Shown: in pieces, positions 16,630 through 25,131 of the stretch
Layout of the letters: each line of letters starts with the position of its first letter
Position numbering within the stretch: the first letter of the stretch is position 1
DNA from: Rhizobium sp. BK650
Lineage (GTDB): Bacteria > Pseudomonadota > Alphaproteobacteria > Rhizobiales > Rhizobiaceae
DNA: 64,000 bases
Reading direction: 5' to 3'
NCBI RefSeq assembly: GCF_014195325.1
Contig: NZ_JACIBK010000001.1
Location: 62,001 to 126,000 of the forward strand
The notes under the pieces: generated by a model
Told to the model about the DNA's origin: nothing
Seen by the model: the letters and a program-made list of their open reading frames with translations, nothing else
Database searches by the model: none
Made by a program: the position numbers and the translations under genes

Positions 16630-18205
16630 AGTCGTCCTCAATCGGTATGATCATTTCGAAGATGGCGCCGCCCTCTGGGTGGTTGCCGGCGGTGAGCTGG
16701 CCGCCGCGCGCCTCGAGCGTGCTGCGACAAATGGAAAGCCCCATCCCCATTCCGGCGGGCTTGGTCGTGAAGAAGGGCGTGAAGAGCTTCGTCATGGCCT
16801 CCTCGCTGATGCCGGGACCAAAATCCCTGACGGAAAGCGTCACGAACATATCATCCTTCCTGGCGAGCGAGATCAGAATCTTGCGCTGGTCGATTGCGGT
16901 TTCGCGCATGGCCTGTATGGCATTGGTGACAAGGTTGATGAGGACCTGCTGCAGTTCGATGCGGATCGCCTTCACCGCGGGTTGCATTTCGGCGGAAGCG
17001 ACCTCGAAGGTCACCATGTCGCGCTGGAAATCGTGCTCCATCAACGTGCGCGTTTCTTCGATCAATGCTTCGAGATCGACATATTCGGGCGTGCGATCGG
17101 TCTGCGTCAGCATAGAGCGGGTATTGTGGATAATTTCGCTCGCCCGCTGGCTGTCGCGGATGATGCGTTCGGCAGAGCGGCGCACGGCATCGAGATCCGG
17201 CGGCTCGCGGTTCAGCCATCTAAGCAGCGTCTGGGCATTGACAACGATTGCGCCGAGCGGCTGGTTGAGCTCGTGGGCGAGCGAAGCGGAAAGCGTGCCG
17301 ACGGTCGCTGCACGCGAAGCACGGGCAAGTTCGTCCTGAGCCTCGCGAATGGCCTTCTGCATCATTTCCCGCTGGGTGATATCGACCATGCCGACGACAA
17401 CGCGGTTGAAGGCGGCAGGGTCTTCTGGAAAGCTCATGCTCATGATGACCAGCCGGGTCTCGCCGTTTTCGGCAATCAGATTGCCCTTGCCCTCGAAATG
17501 TCGTTCGCCGCGGAAGATGGCGTTCATCAGGTCCAGGAACGTGTCATCGTCGGGCGCGATGTAGCGGCGCATGTTGCGCGACGATGGCCCGTCGGCGACA
17601 TGGCCGAGCAGCTCGAGGGCGGCATCATTGGAGGCAATGGTGCGGATGAGGCCTGTGCAGGTGGCGATGATGCCGGGATTGGTGCGGTAATATTCCCTGA
17701 GATCGGTCACGCCTTCTGATTTGAGGGACATCAGAAAGGTGCGGACCGCGGAGTAATCACGTTCCCATAGGGCGATACGACTATGCTCGAAGATGTAGCG
17801 GTAGCGGGTTTCGCTGTCGCGCAGATGCAGGTTGGCTTCGATCAGCCCGACCCGAGCGGTTTCGTTCCGGAGAATGAGGGCGCAGGTGATGGTGATGGCG
17901 GCAAGCGAAACGGCAAAACGCAGCTGCGCCGGAACATCCTCCCCCAGACCGTGAGAGTAGAAATAGGCAAAAAGTGTTAGAGCGGCGCAGATTATCGCAA
18001 GCAGCGTTGTACCGATCCTCGTCAACACTTCGGCAGCCAGCAGCAGCACGATGACATAGAGGACCGCGATGGCGCTTTGGATCTCGGTGAAGGCGTCGAC
18101 GTAGAACACAGCGGCGCCGAGCACCAGTGCGATCAGGCCAAGCGTGATTTCGTGCGAGAGCGTTCCTCGTCGGCTGACCAACTTCAACAATACCGATGAT
18201 CGCAT
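16616..18205 (-). CDS. Membrane sensor histidine kinase with PAS-like domain (FixL/DctB class output)
   Basis: 529 residues. About 20-115: four to five membrane segments of a small sensor module. About 125-280: PAS-like region ending in the typical 'MVDITQREMMQKAI' linker. Then the phospho-acceptor H311 in 'ASLAHELNQPLGAIVVNAQ' and an HATPase domain with N box 'LINLVTNAIQAM', G1 'RDFGPGI' and G2 'GMGMGLSICRSTLEARGG'. The ligand is unknown; no heme-PAS histidine motif of FixL was evident. First gene of a kinase, regulator, receiver cassette. Its start is 124 bases from the end of a predicted small RNA on the same strand. Confidence 0.94.
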   Translation of the reverse strand: MRSSVLLKLVSRRGTLSHEITLGLIALVLGAAVFYVDAFTEIQSAIAVLYVIVLLLAAEVLTRIGTTLLAIICAALTLFAYFYSHGLGEDVPAQLRFAVSLAAITITCALILRNETARVGLIEANLHLRDSETRYRYIFEHSRIALWERDYSAVRTFLMSLKSEGVTDLREYYRTNPGIIATCTGLIRTIASNDAALELLGHVADGPSSRNMRRYIAPDDDTFLDLMNAIFRGERHFEGKGNLIAENGETRLVIMSMSFPEDPAAFNRVVVGMVDITQREMMQKAIREAQDELARASRAATVGTLSASLAHELNQPLGAIVVNAQTLLRWLNREPPDLDAVRRSAERIIRDSQRASEIIHNTRSMLTQTDRTPEYVDLEALIEETRTLMEHDFQRDMVTFEVASAEMQPAVKAIRIELQQVLINLVTNAIQAMRETAIDQRKILISLARKDDMFVTLSVRDFGPGISEEAMTKLFTPFFTTKPAGMGMGLSICRSTLEARGGQLTAGNHPEGGAIFEMIIPIEDDYDRH

Positions 18206-18328
18206 GCCCCTCGCTATGGCTCCAGTGTCTATTACGCCGATGAATTGCAGCGTAGATTAATGCGGTGTCTGGCGGCGCAAAGCTATACAAAAGTGTTGGA
18301 AGTGAAGGGCAAATAAATTCGGCGATCC

Positions 18329-18363
18329 AAAAGGAAAGACCGTCCCGGGCGGCGGGACGGTCT
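18329..18363 (-). terminator. Rho-independent terminator of the small RNA
   Basis: Perfect 11-bp stem (18337-18347 with 18353-18363), five-base loop, followed on the minus strand by TTTCCTTTT. There is no T run on the plus strand, so it serves minus-strand transcripts. Confidence 0.8.
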
Positions 18364-18440
18364 CTGGCGGATGGGAGGATCCGCGGGCTTCGGCGGAGGG
18401 GAGCGCCTGCCCTTGAGGTGGCAAGGGGCGGTGCCACCAG
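18329..18440 (-). ncRNA. Predicted small RNA with C-rich hairpin loops
   Basis: Reading the minus strand, about 110 bases fold as four consecutive hairpins. H1 GGTGGCA/TGCCACC (18417-18438, loop CCGCCCCT). H2 GGGC plus GGCG pairing with CGCC plus GCCC (18385-18412, loop CTCCCCTC). H3 GCGGAT/ATCCGC (18367-18384, loop CCTCCC). Then an 11-bp terminator stem AGACCGTCCCG/CGGGACGGTCT with TTTCCTTTT. C-rich loops that resemble anti-Shine-Dalgarno sequence are typical of trans-acting alphaproteobacterial sRNAs (CcsR/cuckoo-type, the stress RNA GsrN of Caulobacter). A GGAAC-N16-GGTT promoter sits just upstream. No credible protein-coding frame covers it. Predicted only. Confidence 0.65.
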
Positions 18441-18445
18441 CTTGA

Positions 18446-18470
18446 AACCTTGAATGGTCAGGTCGGTTCC
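18446..18470 (-). promoter_or_regulatory. EcfG/RpoE2-type general stress promoter
   Basis: On the minus strand GGAAC (18466-18470), a 16-base spacer, then GGTT (18446-18449). The alphaproteobacterial EcfG consensus is GGAAC-N16/17-CGTT, so one base of the -10 element differs; it also fits the looser GGAAC-N18-TT described for RpoE2. The predicted start near 18440 coincides with the first hairpin of the small RNA. Confidence 0.55.
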
Positions 18471-18691
18471 GAGCTACGAACAGAAGGTAGATCGAAGAGC
18501 TCTGAGACATAACTATACTTAGGTTTCGGTCCGGCCATACGCTGCGACAGGTCAGTTTCCCCAGCGGACGGCTTCGAAACCTCTCCCGATGACTTCCGCG
18601 CCGCAATAATGACGCTGCGGCTGGAATGTAAACCGGTTAAAGCCCGGTGGATATGGTCACGACTTTTATGGTGTGCCAAGGTGTCGCGGGG

Positions 18692-18925
18692 ATGATGAAG
18701 GCAGCGGGAATGGTTCGGGGAGGCGTGGGGATTATAGCCCTTGTCGTTCTTGGTGTTCTCAACGGCATCGTGGAGGTCTCGCAACTCGGCGTTTCGCTTC
18801 AAGCTCTTCGAGAACCGTTCTTGACGTTATCGATACTCGCCGCAGTTTACGGGCTTCTCGCAGTACTGCTGGACATCAGGTCCGCAGGGGAAAAGCGCCC
18901 GGCACAGGCTTCCGTAGGCGGTTGA
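18692..18925 (+). CDS. Small hypothetical membrane protein
   Basis: About 77 residues from ATG 18692 (frame open from GTG 18647). AAGGTG lies some 14 bases upstream. Two hydrophobic stretches, 'VGIIALVVLGVLNGIV' and 'FLTLSILAAVYGLLAVLL', predict two membrane segments, with a short basic tail. Codon use looks coding, but no family is recognised. A dyad TGCGCC...GGCGCA follows the stop. It could be a non-coding open frame. Confidence 0.4.
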   Translation: MMKAAGMVRGGVGIIALVVLGVLNGIVEVSQLGVSLQALREPFLTLSILAAVYGLLAVLLDIRSAGEKRPAQASVGG

Positions 18926-19075
18926 CTGCGCCATATCTCATTTGAGATGGGCGCAATAAACCTGTTCGTCACAATAGGTTCGCGAAACGGCGTGAGCGGG
19001 CTGCGCATCGTCGATGCCTTAATCTGCGGAACATCACGGCGGTAAATATTAATGCCCCAACGGTGATGGTGGCGG

Positions 19076-19107
19076 AAAAGGCAGCGGCGATGATCCTCGC
19101 CGCTGCC
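19076..19107 (-). terminator. Rho-independent terminator after the cupin gene
   Basis: Perfect 11-bp stem GGCAGCGGCGA / TCGCCGCTGCC (19080-19090 with 19097-19107), six-base loop, then TTTT on the minus strand. It starts seven bases beyond the cupin stop. Confidence 0.85.
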
Positions 19108-19113
19108 TGGGAG

Positions 19114-19590
19114 CTAGTGGCGGTGGATCGGATCGATCCACGGCACGTTTTCCGGCTTTTCGACCGGCTCAATATCGAGATTGACGACGACGGGTTCTTG
19201 GCCTGAACGCACCACTACACATTCGAGCGTCTCGTCGCGGCTGGCATTGATTTCCTGATGCGGCACGAAGGGCGGCACGTAGATAAAATCGCCCGGGCCG
19301 GCTTCCGCGGTGAATTCGAGCTTCTCGCCCCAGCGCATGCGGGCCTTGCCTTTCACCACATAGATGATGCTCTCAAGATCGCCGTGGTGATGGGCGCCGG
19401 TCTTGGCATTGGCGTGAATCGTCACCGTGCCCGCCCAGATTTTTTCCGCACCCGCACGCGCATTGTTGATGGCGGTCGCGCGATTCATGCCCGGCGTCTG
19501 GACGGTATTCGGATCGAGCGCATTGCCGGGGATGACCTTCACGCCATGGTCGCGCCAGTCGATGTGGTCGTGGTTATGATCGTCGCTCAT
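19114..19590 (-). CDS. Cupin-domain protein
   Basis: 158 residues with one cupin barrel. Motif 1 'GAHHHGDLESIIYVVKGKARMRWG' gives the metal ligands HxH..E, and motif 2 'PGDFIYVPPFVPHQEIN' gives the last His. The N-terminus is His/Asp rich. Small cupins of this type are metal-dependent isomerases, dioxygenases or lactone/sugar-acid binding proteins; the substrate is not inferable. The LacI regulator gene diverges from it with a 191-base gap, so it may belong to that regulon. GGAGGAG precedes the ATG. Confidence 0.9.
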   Translation of the reverse strand: MSDDHNHDHIDWRDHGVKVIPGNALDPNTVQTPGMNRATAINNARAGAEKIWAGTVTIHANAKTGAHHHGDLESIIYVVKGKARMRWGEKLEFTAEAGPGDFIYVPPFVPHQEINASRDETLECVVVRSGQEPVVVNLDIEPVEKPENVPWIDPIHRH

Positions 19591-19781
19591 GCCGCTCCTC
19601 CTGCTTTTGATGCCAATCTAGTTAAGGGGAGGCGAGCGGCCAAGAGCTGCTGGCTGGCTGCGATGAAAAAGGCCGGTGGTACCGGCTTCAGTGCCGTGGA
19701 AGTGGAAGCTTGCAAGTTTCCGATAGCGAAGATGTACGACTGTGCGCTATCACGCCATGACAGCTTGGAAAGCGCTCGAAT

Positions 19782-20783
19782 ATGACACAGAACAATGGCC
19801 GCGATGCCGCTCCGACGATTGCCGACGTTGCAAAGCTGGCCGGGGTGTCGCGGGCGGTCGCGAGCCGGGCGCTCTCCAACGAGCCGCGGCCGGTTTCGGC
19901 CGACAAGCGCGAACGGGTGGTCGAGGCCGCTGCCCGGCTCGGGTATAAGCCGAACCTTCTGGCGCAGAGCCTGACGACCAAGACGGTCAATCTTGTCGCC
20001 GTTGTCGTCAACCACATTCACGATCTCTCCGACCTCGATCTCTTCGACCGGCTGCTCGATCAGATCCAGTCGATCGGCAAGCAGGTCATCATGATCCGCA
20101 TCGGTTCGGTCGCCCGCGTCGAGGAATTCCTGCGCAATGGCGTCGCCTATCATGTCGACGCGGCGCTCGTCTTTTCGGATTTCGCGGATGCAGCCACGGT
20201 GCGGCGCATGTTCCGTTCCGATCTCGTCGTCATGCTGAACGGGCTGCATGACGATCTCTCGCCTGTCGTCATGCCGGACGAGGGAAGCGGCATTGCCGAA
20301 GCTGTTGCTGATGCGGCGGCGAAGGGTGTGAAGCGCGTGGGGCTCGTCACCGGCCGTTCGTCCTCGCCGATGGAGCAGGCGCGCATCGAATTCTATCGAC
20401 GGGCCTTCACCAAGAACGGCATAGAGTTGGTGCGCACGGTGCAAGGCGACTATTCCTATGCGAGTGGGCATGCGGCGGCCAAGGAACTAACCGACGCCGG
20501 TTGCCCCGATGCGATCTTCTGCACCTCTGATGCGATGGCCATGGGCATTCTCGATGTTTGCCGCCCCGATTTTCCCGGCAACCGGCCGACGCGTTTCCGG
20601 CTCTATGGTTTCGACAATCTCTCGCTCACCGATTTCGACGCCTATCCGATTTCCTCGATCGGTTACGACAAGGGCGTCTATGTCGAGCACATCGTGGATT
20701 TCATCGCAAACCCCGGTGATTTTCACCCCGGCCAGCCGCCGGTCATCGTGCCGACGACCTATTTTGCGCGCCTGACCTCTTGA
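19782..20783 (+). CDS. LacI-family transcriptional regulator
   Basis: 333 residues. The N-terminal helix-turn-helix 'TIADVAKLAGVSRAVASRAL' with hinge 'LGYKPNLLAQSL' is followed by a periplasmic-binding-protein-like sensor domain ('AIFCTSDAMAMGILD', 'LYGFDN'). It probably represses the AhpD-like/ABC operon that begins 265 bases downstream: a perfect LacI-type operator GAAACCGGTTTC lies between them. The divergent cupin gene may also be a target. The inducer is unknown. Confidence 0.94.
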   Translation: MTQNNGRDAAPTIADVAKLAGVSRAVASRALSNEPRPVSADKRERVVEAAARLGYKPNLLAQSLTTKTVNLVAVVVNHIHDLSDLDLFDRLLDQIQSIGKQVIMIRIGSVARVEEFLRNGVAYHVDAALVFSDFADAATVRRMFRSDLVVMLNGLHDDLSPVVMPDEGSGIAEAVADAAAKGVKRVGLVTGRSSSPMEQARIEFYRRAFTKNGIELVRTVQGDYSYASGHAAAKELTDAGCPDAIFCTSDAMAMGILDVCRPDFPGNRPTRFRLYGFDNLSLTDFDAYPISSIGYDKGVYVEHIVDFIANPGDFHPGQPPVIVPTTYFARLTS

Positions 20784-20841
20784 CTAGCGCTGGTCGTACA
20801 AGCCCGAAACCTGACCTGCGTCATCCTTCCTTTGTCTGATC

Positions 20842-20853
20842 GAAACCGGTTTC
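20842..20853. promoter_or_regulatory. LacI-family operator
   Basis: Perfect 12-base palindrome GAAACCGGTTTC with the central CG and GAAA/TTTC half-sites typical of LacI-family operators in Rhizobiales. It is 58 bases after the LacI gene and 195 bases before the AhpD-like gene. The remaining gap 20784-21048 holds no gene I can support. Confidence 0.7.
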
Positions 20854-21048
20854 ATCGAGTCGTTAGGACCTCCTAATTTCAAGAACATCTGATGTGAAAC
20901 GCTGATATATCTGTGACGAAAAGTTCGTTTTTGCCGCCAGCGTTCAGGGGAATAATTTTCGTCAAAAGGCTGAAAAGCTGGATAAATATGGGCTGCACAA
21001 TATCTCGCCACCTCGTTAGCCTTGTCGCACAAAGAAAGAGCAATCCGC

Positions 21049-21579
21049 ATGAGCCAGCTTCCTCACATCGATTACGACGCCGCTTCCGAAGAGATTCGCG
21101 CAGCGCACGACGAGGAAGTGCGGGTTCGCGGCAACATGACCAACATGAAGCGGACGCTGCTGCATTCGCCTGAAGCGCATCGTATCTATGCCGAATGGTT
21201 CACGCTCAGGGCCGAACTGAACCCAGCTATCAGCGATCGCGAGATCTGGATTTTCTCGCATTCGATCTCCAAGGCGTTGAAGTCCGATATCGCCATCACC
21301 TTCTTTCGCCGGGCGCTGATCAAGAACGGGTTCAACCCCGATGCTCTCCAACTCACCGAGAGGGAATTGCTGCTTAAACGTTTTGGCACGGCAATCGTCG
21401 CCGATTCCAAGGCCGTTCCTGCCGATATCTGGGCCGAATTGAAGGCGCGCTACGACACGAAGGTGCTCGTCGATCTCGTCGCCTTTGCCGGCATCATGAT
21501 TGCCACTGCCGTCTACATCAACGTTGTCGAGGTCGATTTCGACCCCGAGCTTGAAGCTTTTGCCGAAGGCGCCAACTGA
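21049..21579 (+). CDS. Carboxymuconolactone decarboxylase / AhpD-like protein without CxxC
   Basis: 176 residues, all-helical AhpD/CMD-type fold ('IRAAHDEEVRVRGNMTNMKR', 'SPEAHRIYAEWFTL', 'EIWIFSHSISKAL'). Active AhpD proteins have a CxxC pair at the helix following 'E.W...S'; here there is no cysteine at that point, so peroxidase-reductant activity is unlikely. I chose ATG 21049 (AAAGAAAGAG upstream) over 21022. First gene of an operon with a Dpp-type ABC transporter, so it may modify or sense the imported compound. Confidence 0.8.
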   Translation: MSQLPHIDYDAASEEIRAAHDEEVRVRGNMTNMKRTLLHSPEAHRIYAEWFTLRAELNPAISDREIWIFSHSISKALKSDIAITFFRRALIKNGFNPDALQLTERELLLKRFGTAIVADSKAVPADIWAELKARYDTKVLVDLVAFAGIMIATAVYINVVEVDFDPELEAFAEGAN

Positions 21580-21607
21580 CATTTTCATTATCCGAGGGGA
21601 GTTTTCC

Positions 21608-23194
21608 ATGTCCATCATTTCCCGCCGCGCCAAGCTGCTCGGCACCGTCTTCAGCCTGGCGCTCGCTTTCAGTGCGCCGGCCGTTCACGCCGAGACGCCG
21701 CCGAATGTGCTCGTCGTCGCCCAGTCGATCGACGATGCCGTCAGCTTCGACCCGGCCGAAGGCTTCGAGCTCACGACCGTCCAGTCCTTCAACAACATCT
21801 ATCAGCGTCTCGTGCAGTCTAACCGCGATGACGGCACGAAGATCGAGGCAGCACTTGCCGCTTCCTGGGAAGCCGGCAGCGATGGCAAGAGCCTGACCTT
21901 TGCGCTTGCCGACGCGAAGTTTGCCTCCGGCGACCCGGTTCGCCCGGAGGACGTGATCTTTTCGCTGACGCGCGCTGTGAAGCTCAACAAGTCGCCGGCT
22001 TTCATCCTCAACGAACTCGGCTGGAAGGCCGACAATGTCGATTCTGCGATCACCAAGGTAGATGACAAGCACGTTAGGCTCACCTGGACGGCCGATGTCG
22101 GCTCCGGCTTTGCGCTTTCGATTCTGACGGCGCCGATCGCCTCCATCGTCGATGAACAGACGGTTTCGCCGCAGGCCAAGGACAATGATTTCGGCAACGC
22201 CTGGCTGAAGACCAATTCGGCCGGCAGCGGTGCCTATACAATCGCCACCTACACGCCGCATGAGGCGCTGGTGCTGCAGGCCAATGCCAATTCTTCCGAC
22301 AAACCGACGCTCGAAAGCATCATCATCCGCAACGTGCCAGATGTCGGCGCCCGCCGCCTGCTCGTCGAGCAGGGCGATGCCGATATCGCTCGCGGCCTGT
22401 CTGCCGACCAGATCGAAGCGCTGAAGGACAAGAGCGGCATCAAGGTGCTCTCCGTTCCCTCCGCGCGTCAGGACTATATCCTGCTGAACAGCAAGGCGAA
22501 CCCGACGCTCGGCAATCCGGCTTTCTGGGAAGCGGCGCGCTACCTCGTCGATTATGACGGCATCACCAAGAACTTGCTGCGCGGCCAGAGCAGCGTCCAC
22601 CAGGCCTTCCTGCCGAACGGCTTTCCCGGCGCACTCAGCGACACCCCCTTCAAGCTCGATGTCGAGAAGGCAAAGAAGATCCTTGCTGATGCCGCTATCA
22701 AGACGCCGTTCAAGGTCGAATTCATCGTCTTCAACGACCAGCCGTTCCTGTCGATTGCCCAGTCGCTGCAGTCGACTTTCGCGCAGGCCGGCATCACGCT
22801 TGATATCCAGCCGGGTGTCGCGAGCGATATCTATGCCCGCGGCCGCGCCGGCAAATTCGAGATGACGCTGCGCTACTGGATCCCGGATTATTTCGACGCC
22901 CACTCCAACGCCAGCGCCTTTGCGATCAACAAAGACAACTCGGCCAATACCGTTGCCAAGCAGGCCGGCTGGGTCATCCCGGAACTGACCGACGAGACGC
23001 TCGCAGCCGTCAAGGAGCAGGATACCGCCAAACGCGCTGCGCTCTATCAGGACCTGCAGAAGAAGATCCAGGCAAGCTCGCCCTTCGTTTTCATGCTTCA
23101 AGGCAATGACCAGGTCGTGCTAAGCGACAAGGTGAAGAACTATGCCCAAGGTCTAAATGCAGACCAGGTCTATTATGACAAGGTAGCGAAATAA
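21608..23194 (+). CDS. ABC transporter solute-binding protein, family 5 (DppA/NikA-like)
   Basis: 528 residues. Signal peptide MSIISRRAKLLGTVFSLALA with cleavage after AVHAE. Family-5 features follow: 'ALAASWEAGSDGKSLTFAL', 'SGDPVRPEDVIFSLTRAV', 'PSARQDYILLNSKANPTLGN'. ATG 21608 is preceded by GAGGGGA. Captures a peptide, opine-like compound or metal chelate in the periplasm and hands it to the permeases encoded next; the family name does not fix the ligand. Confidence 0.93.
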   Translation: MSIISRRAKLLGTVFSLALAFSAPAVHAETPPNVLVVAQSIDDAVSFDPAEGFELTTVQSFNNIYQRLVQSNRDDGTKIEAALAASWEAGSDGKSLTFALADAKFASGDPVRPEDVIFSLTRAVKLNKSPAFILNELGWKADNVDSAITKVDDKHVRLTWTADVGSGFALSILTAPIASIVDEQTVSPQAKDNDFGNAWLKTNSAGSGAYTIATYTPHEALVLQANANSSDKPTLESIIIRNVPDVGARRLLVEQGDADIARGLSADQIEALKDKSGIKVLSVPSARQDYILLNSKANPTLGNPAFWEAARYLVDYDGITKNLLRGQSSVHQAFLPNGFPGALSDTPFKLDVEKAKKILADAAIKTPFKVEFIVFNDQPFLSIAQSLQSTFAQAGITLDIQPGVASDIYARGRAGKFEMTLRYWIPDYFDAHSNASAFAINKDNSANTVAKQAGWVIPELTDETLAAVKEQDTAKRAALYQDLQKKIQASSPFVFMLQGNDQVVLSDKVKNYAQGLNADQVYYDKVAK

Positions 23195-24277
23195 GTGCCG
23201 CAAACGGCAACAACTGATAATGCCGACATGACCAACTCCCGCCAGCGCAACAGCTGGCGGGAGTTGTCGTTCGTCTGGCCGCTTTCGAAGTGGCTGTGGT
23301 CCTTTGCGCTGACGCTCTTCGGGCTGGCGCTGGTGACCTTCGCGATGACGCGGCTGTCGCCGATCGATCCGGCGCTGCAACTCGTCGGCGATCATGCGAG
23401 CCAGTCGACTTATGCACAGACGCGCGTTGAGCTTGGTCTCGACCAGCCGCTGCCGGTGCAATTCTTCCGCTACATCGAGACGGCGCTTTCGGGCAACTTC
23501 GGCCAATCGATCTCGACCGGCCAGCCGGTGGCGAAGGATATTGCCCGCACTTTCCCGGCAACGATCGAGCTTGCAACGGCGGCAATCATCCTTGGGGCCG
23601 GCATCGGACTAGCGCTCGGCATCGCCGCTGCCATGCGGCAGGGCGCCTGGGTCGATGGCCTCGCTCGTTTCGTTTCCCTTTTCGGCTATTCCGTGCCGAT
23701 CTTCTGGCTTGGCCTGTTGATGCTGCTGCTGTTTTATGCGCGCCTGCATTGGGCGCCAGGACCGGGCAGGGCCGATGTCGTCTTTCAATATACGGTCAAA
23801 TCCGTCACCGGCTTTGCGCTGATTGATACCTGGGTATCGGGAAAAGCAGGCGCCTTTCGTGACGCATTGGCGCATCTGGCGCTGCCGGCGATCGTGCTTG
23901 CCTTCCACGCGCTTGCTGCGATTTCGCGGCTGACGCGCGCTGCGATCCTCACCGAGCTTGGCCAGGAATATGTGACGACGGCGCGGGCCAAGGGCGCAAG
24001 TCTCCGCCGCATCGTCTTCGTCCATATCCTGCCGAATGTCTCCGGAACGCTGCTGACGGTGATTGCCCTTTCCTATGCCAGCTTGCTGGAAGGTGCGGTG
24101 CTGACGGAGACCGTCTTTGCCTGGCCGGGCATCGGCCGTTACCTGACGACGGCGATGTTTGCCGGTGACATGCCGGCGATCCTTGGCGCGACGCTTGTGG
24201 TCGGCGCCTCCTTCGTGCTTCTCAACGCGCTGACCGATCTCGGCGTGGCGCGACTGGGATCGGGGAAGAAGCGATGA
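23195..24277 (+). CDS. ABC transporter permease, DppB/NikB type
   Basis: 360 residues. GTG 23195 directly follows the binding-protein stop; ATG 23228 is an alternative without a ribosome-binding site. About 35 polar N-terminal residues precede the first membrane segment; then the large periplasmic loop with 'ELGLDQPLPVQFFRYIETAL' and six membrane segments in all. EAA motif 'ARAKGASLRRIVFVHILPN'. The stop overlaps the next start by four bases. Confidence 0.93.
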   Translation: MPQTATTDNADMTNSRQRNSWRELSFVWPLSKWLWSFALTLFGLALVTFAMTRLSPIDPALQLVGDHASQSTYAQTRVELGLDQPLPVQFFRYIETALSGNFGQSISTGQPVAKDIARTFPATIELATAAIILGAGIGLALGIAAAMRQGAWVDGLARFVSLFGYSVPIFWLGLLMLLLFYARLHWAPGPGRADVVFQYTVKSVTGFALIDTWVSGKAGAFRDALAHLALPAIVLAFHALAAISRLTRAAILTELGQEYVTTARAKGASLRRIVFVHILPNVSGTLLTVIALSYASLLEGAVLTETVFAWPGIGRYLTTAMFAGDMPAILGATLVVGASFVLLNALTDLGVARLGSGKKR

Positions 24278-25131
24278 GCGCGATTGTTCAGGCGCCGCTC
24301 GGCGGTCCCTCCCTCCTGCGGCGCATGCTGCGCTCGCCTTCGGCAGCGACAGGCAGCGCGGTCGTGCTCTTCATTCTAGGGCTAGCGTTGCTGGCGCCGC
24401 TGATTGCGCCCTATGATCCCAACCTGCAGGAGACGGCCAATCGCCTGATGCACCCTGATACGGCGCACTGGCTCGGCACGGATGGTTTCGGCCGGGATAT
24501 CCTGTCGCGCATCATTTACGGTGCGCGGCCGACACTGTTGTTGGTGCTCGTCGTTGTGCTGCTGATGGCGCCGCTCGGCATTCTCATCGGTATCCTCTCC
24601 GGTTTCTTCGGCGGCATCACCGAGCGGGTACTGATGCGGATCACCGATATCGTCATGTCCTTCCCACGGCTGCTGCTCGCCTTCGCCTTCGTTGCCATCA
24701 TGGGGCCGGGGTTGATCAATGGCGCTTTGGCGCTGGCGCTGACGAGTTGGCCGGCCTATGCGCGCCAGGCCCGGGTCGAGACGGCGGCATTACGGCGCAG
24801 CGATTATCTCGCCGCCGCCGAAATGGTCGGTATCTGCGGGGTAAGATTGCTCTGGGGGCATATTTTGCCGCTGGTTCTGCCTTCGGCGATCATTCGACTG
24901 GCGCTTGATCTCTCGGGCATCATTCTTGCCGCGGCCGGCCTCGGCTTCCTCGGCCTCGGTGTTCGTCCGCCGACGGCGGAATGGGGTTCGATGGTCTCGG
25001 AGGGCACACAGGTGATCTTCGATCAATGGTGGGTGGCGGCCGTGCCGGGCTTTGCCATCCTGATCACCTCCTTCGCCTTCAACCTGCTGGCCGATGGCCT
25101 GCGTGATATCATGGATCCGCGCCATGACTGA
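24274..25131 (+). CDS. ABC transporter permease, DppC/NikC type
   Basis: 285 residues, six predicted membrane segments. 'HWLGTDGFGRDILSRIIYGAR' is the DppC-family hallmark, and the EAA loop is 'AAAEMVGICGVRLLWGHILP'. The start overlaps the DppB-like stop (ATGA) and its stop overlaps the next ATPase start by eight bases, so translation is likely coupled through the operon. Confidence 0.94.
   Translation: MSAIVQAPLGGPSLLRRMLRSPSAATGSAVVLFILGLALLAPLIAPYDPNLQETANRLMHPDTAHWLGTDGFGRDILSRIIYGARPTLLLVLVVVLLMAPLGILIGILSGFFGGITERVLMRITDIVMSFPRLLLAFAFVAIMGPGLINGALALALTSWPAYARQARVETAALRRSDYLAAAEMVGICGVRLLWGHILPLVLPSAIIRLALDLSGIILAAAGLGFLGLGVRPPTAEWGSMVSEGTQVIFDQWWVAAVPGFAILITSFAFNLLADGLRDIMDPRHD

Noticed and set aside
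16616..18205. True FixL oxygen sensor
   Set aside because: The regulator is FixJ-like and the kinase has membrane segments, but I could not see the heme-binding PAS histidine context, so the call stays generic.
18458..18802. 114-codon minus-strand frame near the small RNA
   Set aside because: Low-complexity His/Ser/Pro-rich translation, no ribosome-binding site, and it ends upstream of the predicted sRNA start.
19668..19692. Terminator-like GCCGG/CCGGC hairpin with a T tract on the minus strand
   Set aside because: It lies upstream of the cupin gene with no minus-strand gene before it, and the stem is only five base pairs; not enough to call an attenuator or sRNA.
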